The translations under genes were made by a program, and so were the position numbers. The notes under the pieces are model-generated. The model made no database searches and was not told where the DNA came from. It was given only the letters and a program-made list of their open reading frames with translations. From the NCBI RefSeq assembly GCF_900111455.1, contig NZ_FOIE01000003.1:62001-126000 (forward strand): a DNA stretch of 64,000 bases, read 5' to 3'. The stretch comes from Geodermatophilus poikilotrophus. Its GTDB lineage: Bacteria; Actinomycetota; Actinomycetes; Mycobacteriales; Geodermatophilaceae. Below are positions 1 to 8,076 of this stretch, one piece after another. Numbering within the stretch: the stretch's first letter is position 1; each line of letters opens with the position of its first letter.

Positions 1-69
1 CCGGACGTCGTCCTCGACGACCGGGAGGCCACGGTCGGAAGGGCCGGCCACGGATGGGACAGTGCCGGG

Positions 70-462
70 GTGAGCACCGGCGACCTCGACGTCCTGCTGG
101 CCCGGCTCGCGCCCGGCGTCGCCGACCTGGTGCGGGCGGCCGACGAGCTGGTCCGGGAGGTGGACCCGGACGTCGTCCGGGTCCTCTGGCCGCACCAGGG
201 CACCGTCGGCTACGGCGTCGGCCCGGCCAAGAACAGCGAGCACTACGCCTACCTGGCGACGTTCGCCCGGCACCTGAACCTCGGCTTCAACCACGGCGCG
301 TCCCTCGAGCACGGCGGCCTGCTCGACGGCGCCGGCAAGGCGTTCCGCAAGCTCACCGTCCGCCGCTCCGAGGACCTCGGCGACCCCCGGCTGGCGCCGC
401 TGCTGCGCACCGCTCGCGCGGAGCGGCTGGCCGCCCTCGGCCGCGGCGGCCCGGGCGGCTGA
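70..462 (+). CDS. DUF1801 (YdhG-like) small protein
   Basis: A 130-residue protein. The central segment (YGVGPAKNSEHYAYLATF, then NLGFNHGASLEHGGLLDGAGKAF) has the conserved pattern of the DUF1801/YdhG fold: an aromatic-rich strand, then 'NLGF..GA.L....LL.G.GK'. The biochemical role of the family is not established and I do not assign one. The GTG at 70 is chosen because a -10-like GACAGT (58-63) lies exactly 6 nt upstream and no Shine-Dalgarno is visible, so the message is probably leaderless. The frame is also open back to the window edge, so a longer product cannot be excluded. Confidence 0.8.
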   Translation: MSTGDLDVLLARLAPGVADLVRAADELVREVDPDVVRVLWPHQGTVGYGVGPAKNSEHYAYLATFARHLNLGFNHGASLEHGGLLDGAGKAFRKLTVRRSEDLGDPRLAPLLRTARAERLAALGRGGPGG

Positions 463-550
463 GCCGCCGCGCCCGTGCGTCGGTGGACGTCACCGGTGCG
501 GGGTGTCCCGGCCTGCACCGGGTGCGGTTCGCACCGACCCGGCAGGGCGG

Positions 551-1483
551 TCAGCTGCCCGGGTACCGCTCCCGCAGCTCGTCGACGTAGCGGGCGGTGA
601 CCGGGGCGGCGATCCCGTGCCGGGTCGCGGCCCGCACCACCGCGCGGCCGATTGCGTCGAGCTCGATCGGCCGGCCGGCGGCGGCGTCCCGCTGCATCGA
701 CGAGCGCATGCCCGCGGGCACGCTGTCGAAGAAGTCGACGACCTGCTGCTCGTCGGCGGGCGCGCCCTCGGCGCGGGCGACGGCGGCGACCTCGCCGACG
801 ATCGCGACCAGGTCCTCCCGCCGGGACTCGCGGACCTCGCCGGCGGTCGCCTGCGCCGCGGTGGTGAGGAGGGCCAGGGGCGCCAGGAAGTTCAGCTTGC
901 CCCACAGCGCGGCCTGCTCGTCGTCCCCGACCCGGGTGGTGACGCCGGCCTGCTGCAGGGCGTCGGCCAGCCGCTGCACCCGCTGCCCGAGCCCGTCCAC
1001 GGCGACGAGGTCGACGGTCACGAACGGACTCCCGTGCCGGACGACGCCCGGTGCGGTGCGGGTGCTCTCGACGCGGATCGTCGCCGGGACGACGCCGGCC
1101 TCCGGGTAGCGGCGGCGCAGCAGGTCGACGTGCTCGACACCGTTGAGCAGCGGCACGACCAGCGCGTCGCCCAGGACGTCCGCGGGCACGCGCTCCAGGG
1201 CGTCGTCCAGGTGGGTGGCCTTGACGCACACGAGGACGGCGTCGACCGGGGTGCTCAGCCGCTCGGCGGCGTGGACCGGGGTGGTGAAGTCGCCGAAGTG
1301 CGCGCTCTGCACCCGCACGCCCGCCGTCCGCAGCCGATCCGCCGTCCCCGCGCTCGCCAGGCAGGTGACCGACGCGCCGGCGCGGGCCAGCAGGGCCGCC
1401 AGCAGACCGCCGACCCCGCCGGGGCCGAGCACCGCCACGCGCAATCCGGTCGGGACGTCCTGTTCGTCGGTCACGGCAGACAT
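551..1483 (-). CDS. PanE/ApbA-type 2-dehydropantoate 2-reductase
   Basis: About 310 residues. Reduces ketopantoate to pantoate with NADPH in pantothenate/CoA synthesis, or acts on a related 2-keto acid. The N-terminal Rossmann motif GPGGVGG is at residues 20-26. Conserved polar residues in VCVKAT (K88), PLLNG (N114) and LWGKLNF (K196) match the cofactor and substrate positions of ketopantoate reductases. The family's second Asn after K196 (usual pattern NAxxNPLTA) is replaced here (NFLAPLALLTTA), so a different substrate is possible. Start choice is open: ATG 1483 follows a GAGG, ATG 1486 and 1507 are in frame, and GTG 1471 has a -10-like GATGAT 7 nt upstream. No panB, panC or panD is nearby, so it is not in a pantothenate operon. 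Confidence 0.85.
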   Translation of the reverse strand: MSAVTDEQDVPTGLRVAVLGPGGVGGLLAALLARAGASVTCLASAGTADRLRTAGVRVQSAHFGDFTTPVHAAERLSTPVDAVLVCVKATHLDDALERVPADVLGDALVVPLLNGVEHVDLLRRRYPEAGVVPATIRVESTRTAPGVVRHGSPFVTVDLVAVDGLGQRVQRLADALQQAGVTTRVGDDEQAALWGKLNFLAPLALLTTAAQATAGEVRESRREDLVAIVGEVAAVARAEGAPADEQQVVDFFDSVPAGMRSSMQRDAAAGRPIELDAIGRAVVRAATRHGIAAPVTARYVDELRERYPGS

Positions 1484-1554
1484 CATCGCCTCGCAGCAGG
1501 GACCCATCGCCCCGGGTCAGCCGGGCGTACGGGGCGATGGGGCCCCGCGCACCC

Positions 1555-2004
1555 TCAGCCGGCAGCGGCCTCCCGGAGCAGCCGCTCGTAGCGTCGCTCG
1601 GTCGGGGACGGTTGCAGGTCGCCCAGGAAGACTGCGACGACGTGTGCTCCCGGCCGGTCCGCGGCCTCGGCGCGGACCTGGCGCCAGACGGCGAGGTTGG
1701 GGTGGTCGTAGGCGGTGCACGCCTCGGCCGGGCTGAGCAGGTCGATGGCCTCCTGCAGGCGCTGCTCGTCGAGGAGGTACGTCGCCGTCCCGCGGACGTG
1801 ACCGCACACCGACGCCAGCACCACCGCGGGCAGGAAGTTCTCGCCGCGGTCGACGCGCGGGAAGACCTCCTCGGCCGCGGCGTCGCCGTCCACGGTCAGG
1901 CCGACCGCGTAGGCCGCCGGGCGCTCGTATCCCTCGATCGCGTCCTCCAGCCGCTCGCGGGCCGCCGCGATCTCCTCGGTCGTCGTCCACCGCTCGTCCG
2001 TCAC
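1555..2004 (-). CDS. hypothetical protein, 149 aa
   Basis: I do not recognise this family. The sequence is soluble, acidic and Trp/Ala-rich, with no signal peptide or membrane segment. It contains a helical N-terminus (EEIAAARERLEDAIEGYERP) and ends in Arg/Leu-rich helix. Its GTG start overlaps the TGA stop of the upstream MFS gene in a GTGA tetranucleotide, so it is probably translationally coupled to that transporter and transcribed with it from the TetR-controlled region. No function is assigned. Confidence 0.7.
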   Translation of the reverse strand: MTDERWTTTEEIAAARERLEDAIEGYERPAAYAVGLTVDGDAAAEEVFPRVDRGENFLPAVVLASVCGHVRGTATYLLDEQRLQEAIDLLSPAEACTAYDHPNLAVWRQVRAEAADRPGAHVVAVFLGDLQPSPTERRYERLLREAAAG

Positions 2005-3257
2005 GGTGTGCAGTCTCGCGCCCGTCGGCCGGCGGCGTCCCGCGGAGTGCGGTGACTCCTCGACGGTCGAGGCGGCACCTGCTCACCCACGTGGACGGCC
2101 GGGGCCCCGCCGGAGGTCGCGGTGGCCGCCAGTCCCAGGAGCCCGGCCGCGACCACGAACGCCACCGGGACGCCGGTGGTCCCGGCGAGCGCCCCGAGGA
2201 GGACGGCACCGCACGCCTGCCCCGCGGTCAACCCGATGAAGACCACGGCCGCTGCCTGTCCCGCCGCGTGCGGCGCGGTGCCGGCGCCCCAGGCGATGAG
2301 CACACCGGTGAGCGCGACGAAGCCCGCGCCGAAGCAGGTGAGCGACACGGCCGAGGCCGGCAGGGAGCCGGGCGCGGCGGCGAGCAGCACCACCGCGGCA
2401 GCGCAGAGGCCGACGCTCACCGGCCAGGCGACGCGCACACCGAACCGGTCCACCAGGTGGCCGCTCAGCCCGCCCACGAGGCCGGCGGCCCCGAGCAGGC
2501 ACCACAGGAGACCCGTGACCGCGGAGGAGAGCCCGGCCTCGGTCAGCAGGTCGCGGCCGAAGGTCCACACCGAGGCCGACCCGACCCCCGCGACCGCGGC
2601 AGCCGCCAGGGGACGCCGGAGGGCCAGCACCCGGACACCACCGGGTCCGGGTGCCGGCCGGTGGGGTCCTGGCGGCCACGCCGTGCAGCGGTCGGCCCAC
2701 CACGTGGCGAGCAGCGCCACGACCGCGAAGCCCGCCCAGACCTCCCGCCACGTCCCCGGTGCCGCGAGGACGACCAGCCCCCCGAGGACGATGCCGGCTC
2801 CGGTCCCGCTGTTGACGACGCCCTGCGCCTGCGGCTCGCCCTCGGCCGGCACCGTGGCCGCGACCGCCGCCACGAGTGCCGGGGTGGCGAAGCCGGCCCC
2901 GCTCCCGGCGACGAGGACCCCCACGGCCAGCACCTGCCACGACCAGGCGGTGGCCACCACCGCCGAGCCGAGTGCCGCGCTGCCGCCGGCCAGCCACAGC
3001 GCCCGACGGGCACGTCCGCGGACGACGAGGTGTCCGGCGAGGGCCGCGGTTCCGCAGTAAGCCAGGAAGCTGCCCGACGCGACGACGCCGGCCCCCGTGG
3101 TGGAGAGCGGGAAGGCGGCGCGGAAGTCGGGCAGGTACAGCCCGTACCCGTAGCGCGCGAGGCCGTACGTCACGCCGATGACCGACAGCCCGGCCGGGAC
3201 GAGCAGCGGTACGGCCGGTGCGGAGGGGAGACGGGTCTGTAACGATCGTTTCGCCAT
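2001..3257 (-). CDS. MFS transporter, divergent from TetR regulator
   Basis: About 418 residues with roughly 12 hydrophobic helices. A glycine-rich first half (SFLAYCGTAALAGHLVVRGRARR is a loop 2-3 type turn) and a second half with GGLSGHLVDRFGVR give the paired pattern of major facilitator carriers (YbfB/YjiJ-like general shape). The substrate is unknown. The start is ATG 3257 and not the upstream in-frame ATG at 3473, which lies inside the divergent tetR gene. The start codon sits inside the inverted repeat 3238-3270, so binding of the neighbouring TetR protein would block this gene directly. The C-terminus is Arg-rich and overlaps the next gene by 4 nt. Confidence 0.85.
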   Translation of the reverse strand: MAKRSLQTRLPSAPAVPLLVPAGLSVIGVTYGLARYGYGLYLPDFRAAFPLSTTGAGVVASGSFLAYCGTAALAGHLVVRGRARRALWLAGGSAALGSAVVATAWSWQVLAVGVLVAGSGAGFATPALVAAVAATVPAEGEPQAQGVVNSGTGAGIVLGGLVVLAAPGTWREVWAGFAVVALLATWWADRCTAWPPGPHRPAPGPGGVRVLALRRPLAAAAVAGVGSASVWTFGRDLLTEAGLSSAVTGLLWCLLGAAGLVGGLSGHLVDRFGVRVAWPVSVGLCAAAVVLLAAAPGSLPASAVSLTCFGAGFVALTGVLIAWGAGTAPHAAGQAAAVVFIGLTAGQACGAVLLGALAGTTGVPVAFVVAAGLLGLAATATSGGAPAVHVGEQVPPRPSRSHRTPRDAAGRRARDCTP

Positions 3258-3270
3258 AACGCTCGTTACA
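3238..3270. promoter_or_regulatory. TetR-type operator between MFS and tetR genes
   Basis: Inverted repeat with 11-bp arms, TGTAACGATCG (3238-3248) and CGCTCGTTACA (3260-3270), matching at 10 of 11 positions around an 11-bp spacer. It covers the MFS start codon and the -10-like TACACT (3267-3272) of tetR. Its size and symmetry suit a TetR dimer repressing both genes. Confidence 0.8.
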
Positions 3271-3278
3271 CTAGCGTG

Positions 3279-3881
3279 GTGCCCAGCCAGTCCGCGACTC
3301 CTCCGGCGCGCGAGCGCCTCCTCGCTGCCGCAGCCGAGCTGTTCTACGAGCGGGGGATCGCCGCGACGGGGGTCGACGCCGTGCTGGCCCGTGCCGGCGT
3401 GTCGCCGTCCACGCTGTACGCGCACTTCCCGGGCAAGGACGCGCTGGTGGCGGCCTACCTGGAGGAACGGCACCGGGCGTGGGTCGAGACCTGGGACGAG
3501 GTGCTGGCCGGGCTCACCGACCCCGTCGAGCGGCTGCTGTCGGTCTTCGACGCCGTGGCGCTCTACCGCGCCCGGGAGGGGAACCGGCGGGGGTGTGCGT
3601 TCCTCGCCGCGGCCACCGAACTACCGGTCGGACACCCGGGTCAGCGGTGGCTGGAGGCCGACTCCCGCGTGCTCGCCGACCGGCTGCGGGGACTGGCGGT
3701 CGCCGCCGGCCTCGACGACGCCGACGAGGTCGCCGCCGGACTGCTGCTCCTCTACGACGGGGCGCTGGCGCGGGAGGCGCGCAACGCGACCACCGCCGAC
3801 CTCGCACGTGGGAACCCGCTGGACCAGGCCCGCTCCCTCGCGGCCTCGTTCCTGGCGGTCCGCATCCCCGAGCGGCACTGA
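3279..3881 (+). CDS. TetR/AcrR family transcriptional regulator
   Basis: 200 residues, typical for the family. The helix-turn-helix covers about residues 20-55 (ERGIAATGVDAVLARAGVSPSTLYAHFPGKDALV). The C-terminal ligand domain is of the type found in regulators of efflux or detoxification genes. The GTG at 3279 is preferred over GTG 3276 because the -10-like TACACT ends 6 nt before it, which implies a leaderless mRNA. Divergent from the MFS gene and sharing its operator, so it probably represses itself and the transporter until an unknown ligand binds. Confidence 0.9.
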   Translation: MPSQSATPPARERLLAAAAELFYERGIAATGVDAVLARAGVSPSTLYAHFPGKDALVAAYLEERHRAWVETWDEVLAGLTDPVERLLSVFDAVALYRAREGNRRGCAFLAAATELPVGHPGQRWLEADSRVLADRLRGLAVAAGLDDADEVAAGLLLLYDGALAREARNATTADLARGNPLDQARSLAASFLAVRIPERH

Positions 3882-3992
3882 CGCCGGGCGGCCACCGGCC
3901 GGACGGTCCGACGACGCGGCCGAGCCGCCCGACCGCCTGCCGCACTCCTCACCGCGGGGACGGCGGGAGGTCCGCCCGGTCGCCGGCACGCG

Positions 3993-4106
3993 CTCCCGGA
4001 CCTGACGGAGCTGCAGGGCTCGCCGCCGCTCGTGCTGGAGGAGTCCTGCGTCGAGGAGGCCGGCGCGCGCACCTGCCTGCGGTTCCGCGTGGTGCGCGGA
4101 CCGGCC
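3993..4106 (+). pseudogene. possible gene remnant, V4R-like C-terminus
   Basis: The 225-nt gap between tetR and the next hydrolase holds a short open stretch with coding-like third positions. It reads LPDLTELQGSPPLVLEESC, then VEEAGARTCLRFRVVRGP. The spacing E-x-x-C-x5-6-C-x-F resembles the C-terminal end of 4-vinyl-reductase (V4R)-type ligand domains. There is no start codon with a ribosome site and no stop before the frame runs into the antisense of the neighbouring hydrolase, so if real it is a truncated relic. The similarity is from memory of the motif only. Confidence 0.25.
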
Positions 4107-4853
4107 TCAGAGCGTCGCCCAGAACCGCTCGAGCACGGCGGCCGAGCGCTGCGGGTCCTCGACCATCCACCAGTGCCCGAGGCCGTCGAGCACCTCGACG
4201 CGGGCACCGGCGCGCTCGGCCGCGCGACGCCGCTGCGCGTCGGTGCCGACGAAGGTGTCCTCGGAGGGGAGCAGCGCCAGCCCCGGGCGGGCGGCGGCGG
4301 CCTCCAGCGACCGGCCCGCGTCCGCCATGGCCGGCTGGGCGGCCGAGCGGTAGAGCGCCAGGACGGCCCGGCCCATGTCCTCGTCCTGGCCGGCGGCCAC
4401 CTGCTCCGCGGTGTCCGGCGGGAAGCCGAAGGAGACCAACCGCGCGGCCTTGTCGGCGGTGCTGCCGCCCAGCATCTGCGCGACCGCCTCCTCGCCCACG
4501 CCCGGCTGCTGCCACGCTTGCGCCAGGTCGTGCCAGACGTAGTCCGCGTCGAAGACGCCGATCGCGTCGCTGCCCCAGCTGCGCAGCAGGTCCGGGCGGG
4601 CCATCGCCACGTTGACCACGTGAGCGCCGCCCCAGTCGTGGCCGACGAGGTCGACCGGCTCGCCGATCCGCTCGAGCTCGCCGACCAGCCAGTCGCGGTA
4701 GTCGGACATCGTCGCGCCGAAGCCCGCGGGGAGCGGTGCCCCGAAGCCGGGCGGGACCGGCCGGACGACGTCCCGCTGCAACGAGGCGACGAGCGGGTCC
4801 CACAGCGCCGGGGTCTCGGGGTTGCCGTGCACGAGGACGGTGGGTGGGGTCAC
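4107..4853 (-). CDS. alpha/beta hydrolase, haloalkane dehalogenase/epoxide hydrolase-like
   Basis: 248 residues. Oxyanion-hole motif HGNP at residues 9-12, nucleophile elbow GHDWGG with Asp73 as nucleophile, and a C-terminal GLGHWW with His227 as the base. An Asp nucleophile is typical of haloalkane dehalogenases, epoxide hydrolases and fluoroacetate dehalogenases and differs from the Ser of ordinary esterases. HGNP fits the dehalogenase side slightly better, but the cap-domain residues that decide substrate cannot be judged by eye. The start is GTG 4853 with AGGAGG about 6 nt upstream; the longer upstream reading is antisense to the MFS gene. No signal peptide, so cytoplasmic. Confidence 0.85.
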   Translation of the reverse strand: MTPPTVLVHGNPETPALWDPLVASLQRDVVRPVPPGFGAPLPAGFGATMSDYRDWLVGELERIGEPVDLVGHDWGGAHVVNVAMARPDLLRSWGSDAIGVFDADYVWHDLAQAWQQPGVGEEAVAQMLGGSTADKAARLVSFGFPPDTAEQVAAGQDEDMGRAVLALYRSAAQPAMADAGRSLEAAAARPGLALLPSEDTFVGTDAQRRRAAERAGARVEVLDGLGHWWMVEDPQRSAAVLERFWATL

Positions 4854-5025
4854 GGGGACCTCCTCTGCGGTGCCGGGACGGATCCGCAGCCTGCACCAGG
4901 CCGGGGCCGGTCGCCCGGACTCCGGACGGGGACGCGGCCCGGCCGGCGGAGGCGGGGCTCCCCGGGGGGAGGGCCGTCGGACCGATCCGGGACAGTGGGG
5001 GACCGCCCTGTGACGAGAGGACCTG

Positions 5026-6219
5026 ATGGTGCGCCCGACCTCGACCGCCGTTCCCACCGAGCGGGCGCGCGTCGCCGTCGCCGTGGCCTTCGTGGTCAAC
5101 GGGTTCGCCTTCGCGTCGTGGATCTCCCGGGTCCCGGCCGCCCGCGACGCCCTCGGGCTGTCGTCGGCCGGACTCGGCCTGCTCCTGCTCTGCCTGGCCG
5201 TCGGCTCGGTGGTGGCGCTGCCGCTGACCGGGCCGGTGGTGCACCGCACCGGCCCGGCCCGCGGCGTGCTGGGGGGAGCGGCGTTGGTGGTGGCGGGGCT
5301 GCTCCTGCTGGCCCTCGGCCTGAGCGCCGGTCAGGTCGTCGCAGCGGGAGCGGGGCTGACCCTGGTGGGCATGGGCGTCGGCGGCTGGGACGTCGCCATG
5401 AACATCGAGGGTGCGGCGGTGGAGCAGCGGCTGGGCCGGGTCCTGATGCCACGGCTGCACGCCGGCTTCAGCCTCGGCACCGTCGCAGGAGCGCTGCTGG
5501 GGGCCGGGGCCGCCGCGCTGGGCTTCCCGCTGCCGGCCCAGCTGGTGCTGACGGCGGCGCTCGCGCTGGTCGCGGTCGCGGTCGCGACCCGCTCGTTCCT
5601 GCCCGCCGAGCCGGCGGTGGAGGGCGCGCACCGGGGCGGGTCCGGCGTCGGACGGGCCTGGCGTGAGCCGCGCACGCTGCTGGTCGGCGTCCTCACCCTC
5701 GCGTTCGCCTTCACCGAGGGCAGCGCCAACGACTGGCTGGCGGTCGCCCTCGTCGACGGGCACGGCATCGCCCAGTCGACCGCCGCCGTGGGCTTCGCCG
5801 TCTTCGTCGCCGCGATGACCGCCTTCCGGTTGGTCGGCGGCGCCCTGCTCGACCGGTTCGGGCGGGTGACCGTCCTGCGCGCGGGCGGGGTCACCGCGCT
5901 GCTCGGGCTACTGCTGTTCGTCACCGCTCCCGGGCTGCCGTTCGCTCTCGCCGGGGCGGTGCTGTGGGGCGCCGGCGCCGCGCTCGGCTTCCCGGTGGGC
6001 ATGAGCGCGGCCGCCGACGACCCGGCGTGGGCCGCCGCCCGGGTGTCGGTGGTCAGCTCGATCGCCTACACCGCGTTCCTCGCCGGGCCCCCGTTGATCG
6101 GGTTCGTCGCGGAGGTGACCGGTGTGCTGCAGGCGCTGCTCGTGGTGCTCGTCGTCCTCGCCGTCGGCCTGCTCGCCGCCGGGGCGACCCGGCCGCTGCG
6201 CACTGCCGCGGCCGGGTAG
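5026..6219 (+). CDS. MFS transporter, YbjJ-like
   Basis: 397 residues with about 12 membrane helices. The N-terminal half carries FVVNGFAFASWISRVPAARDAL and GWDVAMNIEGAAVEQRLGR, both characteristic of the YbjJ-like MFS branch, whose substrates are largely unknown. AGAGG stands about 6 nt before ATG 5026. It is divergent from the Asp-nucleophile hydrolase with a 172-nt gap, so the two may share control, but no clear palindrome was found there. It is followed by a 245-nt gap (6220-6464) in which I see nothing besides high-GC sequence. Confidence 0.85.
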   Translation: MVRPTSTAVPTERARVAVAVAFVVNGFAFASWISRVPAARDALGLSSAGLGLLLLCLAVGSVVALPLTGPVVHRTGPARGVLGGAALVVAGLLLLALGLSAGQVVAAGAGLTLVGMGVGGWDVAMNIEGAAVEQRLGRVLMPRLHAGFSLGTVAGALLGAGAAALGFPLPAQLVLTAALALVAVAVATRSFLPAEPAVEGAHRGGSGVGRAWREPRTLLVGVLTLAFAFTEGSANDWLAVALVDGHGIAQSTAAVGFAVFVAAMTAFRLVGGALLDRFGRVTVLRAGGVTALLGLLLFVTAPGLPFALAGAVLWGAGAALGFPVGMSAAADDPAWAAARVSVVSSIAYTAFLAGPPLIGFVAEVTGVLQALLVVLVVLAVGLLAAGATRPLRTAAAG

Positions 6220-6464
6220 CCGGTCGGCCGGCGGTCTCCGGGATGATTGCGGCAGCCGCCGCCCTGCCCCCGGCGCCGGCACGAGCGGGTGGTCGTGGAC
6301 GGCTCCCGGGCGGAGTCGCCCCGACGGCGGCGGCCTCGGCGGGGCCGCGGCCGTGCGGGCGCAGCGCGGCGGGCCGGGGTGGCTCGGCCAGGTCCGGCCA
6401 GGGGGCACGAACAGCCGCCGGGGATGTGGCAGCCGTGCAGCGGGCGCGAGCCAGGAGCTCCGGC

Positions 6465-7283
6465 TCAGGTGCGGGCGGCGGCCGGGCTGACCTGGGCGAG
6501 CACGAACTCGGCCACGACGTCGTGCACCGCGTCGCGGTCGTGCTCGTTGAGGACGTCGTGCAGGTCGCCGGGGAAGGTGCGCAGGGTCGCCCGGGGGAGT
6601 CGGGCGACCAGCGTCCGCGAGACCTCGACCGGCACCACCGGGTCCGCCTCGCCGTGCAGGAACAGGGTCGGGATGGACGGCCGGCCCTCGGCGACCCCCG
6701 CCGCCACCGCTGACCAGGTGGCCACCACCGCCTCCATGGTCGTCCGGGGGACGGGGCCGCGGTGGACGAGCGGGTCGTGTCGCAGCGCGTCCAGGTACTC
6801 GGGGTGGGTGCTGAACATCTCGGCGGGGTCGGGGTCCTCGACGTCCTCGGCGTCCCCGGCCATCAGCGCCTCCACCCAGGGCAGGGGCTGGGCGGGTGGC
6901 GCGGAGACCACCAGCGCCCGTGCCAGGTCGGGGGACCGCTGGGCCAGCAGCAGTGCGGCCACGCCTCCGCCGGAGTGCCCCATGAGCACCAGCGGACGGC
7001 CGGGGTGCTGCGCCTGGGCGAGGCCGGCCAGGGTGCGGGCGTCGTCGACGTAGTCGTCCCAGGAGTGCATCAGGTCGCGCTCGCCGTCGCTGCGGCCGTG
7101 GCCGAAGGCGTCCAGGGCGTGCACCGCGATGCCGTCGGCGGCCAGCCGACGGCCCAGGGGTGCATAGAGCCCCAGGTGCTCACCGAAGCCGCCGTGGCAG
7201 AACACGGCGACGGCGCGCACCTCGCCGTCGGGCAGCCAGGCGTCGTGGTGGATGCGGCCACGGGAGCCGTCGAAGAAGGGCAT
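6465..7283 (-). CDS. alpha/beta hydrolase, monoacylglycerol-lipase-like
   Basis: 272 residues. Motifs in order: oxyanion HGG (30-32), HGRSDGERDLM after the first strands (the loop typical of monoacylglycerol lipases and lysophospholipases), nucleophile GHSGGG with Ser104, acid Asp in LHGEADPVVP, and base His in FPGDLHDVL. The family cleaves monoglycerides or similar esters. No signal peptide is present, so it probably acts in the cytoplasm on lipid turnover. ATG 7283 has GGAGGG about 8 nt upstream and is chosen over the upstream in-frame ATG 7376, which has none. Divergent from the marR gene. Confidence 0.85.
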   Translation of the reverse strand: MPFFDGSRGRIHHDAWLPDGEVRAVAVFCHGGFGEHLGLYAPLGRRLAADGIAVHALDAFGHGRSDGERDLMHSWDDYVDDARTLAGLAQAQHPGRPLVLMGHSGGGVAALLLAQRSPDLARALVVSAPPAQPLPWVEALMAGDAEDVEDPDPAEMFSTHPEYLDALRHDPLVHRGPVPRTTMEAVVATWSAVAAGVAEGRPSIPTLFLHGEADPVVPVEVSRTLVARLPRATLRTFPGDLHDVLNEHDRDAVHDVVAEFVLAQVSPAAART

Positions 7284-7349
7284 CGCGACCCCTCCCTCCG
7301 AGTCGGGCGGACGGGCCCCCGCTGCGGCGATCCTCCTCGCCGGCGACAC

Positions 7350-7372
7350 GGGTCGGAGGGGTCCTCCGACCC
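7350..7372. promoter_or_regulatory. perfect 10-bp inverted repeat in divergent region
   Basis: GGGTCGGAGG and CCTCCGACCC flank a 3-nt centre. It lies in the 262-nt gap between the divergent hydrolase (start 7283) and marR (start 7546), about 70 nt upstream of the hydrolase start. A transcription terminator has no obvious use in that position, so a protein-binding site or leader hairpin for the hydrolase is more likely. The role is inferred. Confidence 0.45.
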
Positions 7373-7483
7373 TCACCGGCGGCAGCGCCCGACGCCGCGC
7401 CGCACGCCCGTCGCCGCCATCGGACGGATCGCGGTCGACGCCGGCCCGGGACGGCCCGGGTCCTCGTGACCCCTGGCAGAGGC

Positions 7484-7532
7484 TTGACGGACTCGCCCCG
7501 TTGGGTCGTAAACTCGCTCATCGGCTAAGCGA
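7484..7532 (+). promoter_or_regulatory. marR promoter with operator-like repeat
   Basis: A TTGACG (7484-7489) and TAAACT (7509-7514) pair with a 19-nt spacer forms a plausible housekeeping promoter. Immediately downstream TCGCTCA (7514-7520) and TAAGCGA (7526-7532) form a 7-bp inverted repeat (6 of 7 matches) around 5 nt. It sits across the likely start of transcription, which suits autorepression by the MarR protein encoded 14 nt further on. Confidence 0.55.
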
Positions 7533-7545
7533 TCGGGAGGATCGG

Positions 7546-8076
7546 ATGCACCACGGTGGTGGCTCCGGGCGCGAGCAGCTGGCGCGGGCCGCGCGCAGAC
7601 ACAGCACGGCGACCGTCCTGTACCACCACGCCGTCGCCGAGCGGCTCGGCCTCGGGCCCTCCGACCACAAGTGCCTCGACCTGCTGCTGCAGCACGGCGA
7701 GCTCACCGGCAGCCGGCTCGCCGCGATGACCGGTCTCACCACCGGCGCGGTGACCGGTGTCGTCGCCCGGTTGGAGGCGGCCGGCTTCCTGCACCGCCGT
7801 CCGGACCCGGCCGACGGGCGACGGCAGCTGCTCCGGCCCGTGCCGGAGCGGGTCGAGGAGGTCGCCGCCGTCTTCGCCGAGGACGGGCCGGACCCCGACC
7901 GCCTCACCGCCGGGATGACCCGCGAGCAGGTCGACGCGGTGCTCACGTTCCTGTCCCGTGCGACCGACGAGCTGGAGGCGTGCGCGACCCGGCTCCGGGC
8001 CCGGGCGCTCCTCGTCGGCGCAGCCCGCGCCTCCAGGCGCGCACCCACCCACCCGGAACGAGCGGAGGACACCTGA
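7546..8076 (+). CDS. MarR family transcriptional regulator
   Basis: 176 residues. The winged helix covers about residues 38-100: recognition region TGSRLAAMTGLTTGAVTGVVARLEAAGFLHRR, followed by the DGRR wing (90-93) typical of MarR proteins. A C-terminal helical segment would form the dimer interface. ATG 7546 has GGGAGG 5 nt upstream. Its stop overlaps the next start (TGATG), so the SnoaL-like protein is co-translated and is the probable target or partner. The inverted repeat at 7514-7532 suggests autoregulation. Confidence 0.9.
   Translation: MHHGGGSGREQLARAARRHSTATVLYHHAVAERLGLGPSDHKCLDLLLQHGELTGSRLAAMTGLTTGAVTGVVARLEAAGFLHRRPDPADGRRQLLRPVPERVEEVAAVFAEDGPDPDRLTAGMTREQVDAVLTFLSRATDELEACATRLRARALLVGAARASRRAPTHPERAEDT

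Noticed and set aside
3258-3473. N-terminal extension of the MFS protein into the tetR gene
   Set aside because: It would be antisense to the TetR helix-turn-helix and contains no hydrophobic segment.
4032-5666. A long plus-strand frame across the hydrolase and MFS genes
   Set aside because: Antisense of the Asp-nucleophile hydrolase and then a wrong frame of the MFS gene; only its first 25 codons are of possible interest as a relic.
7252-7545. N-terminal extension of the MarR protein
   Set aside because: The extension would cover the promoter, operator and ribosome site of marR; ATG 7546 is well supported.
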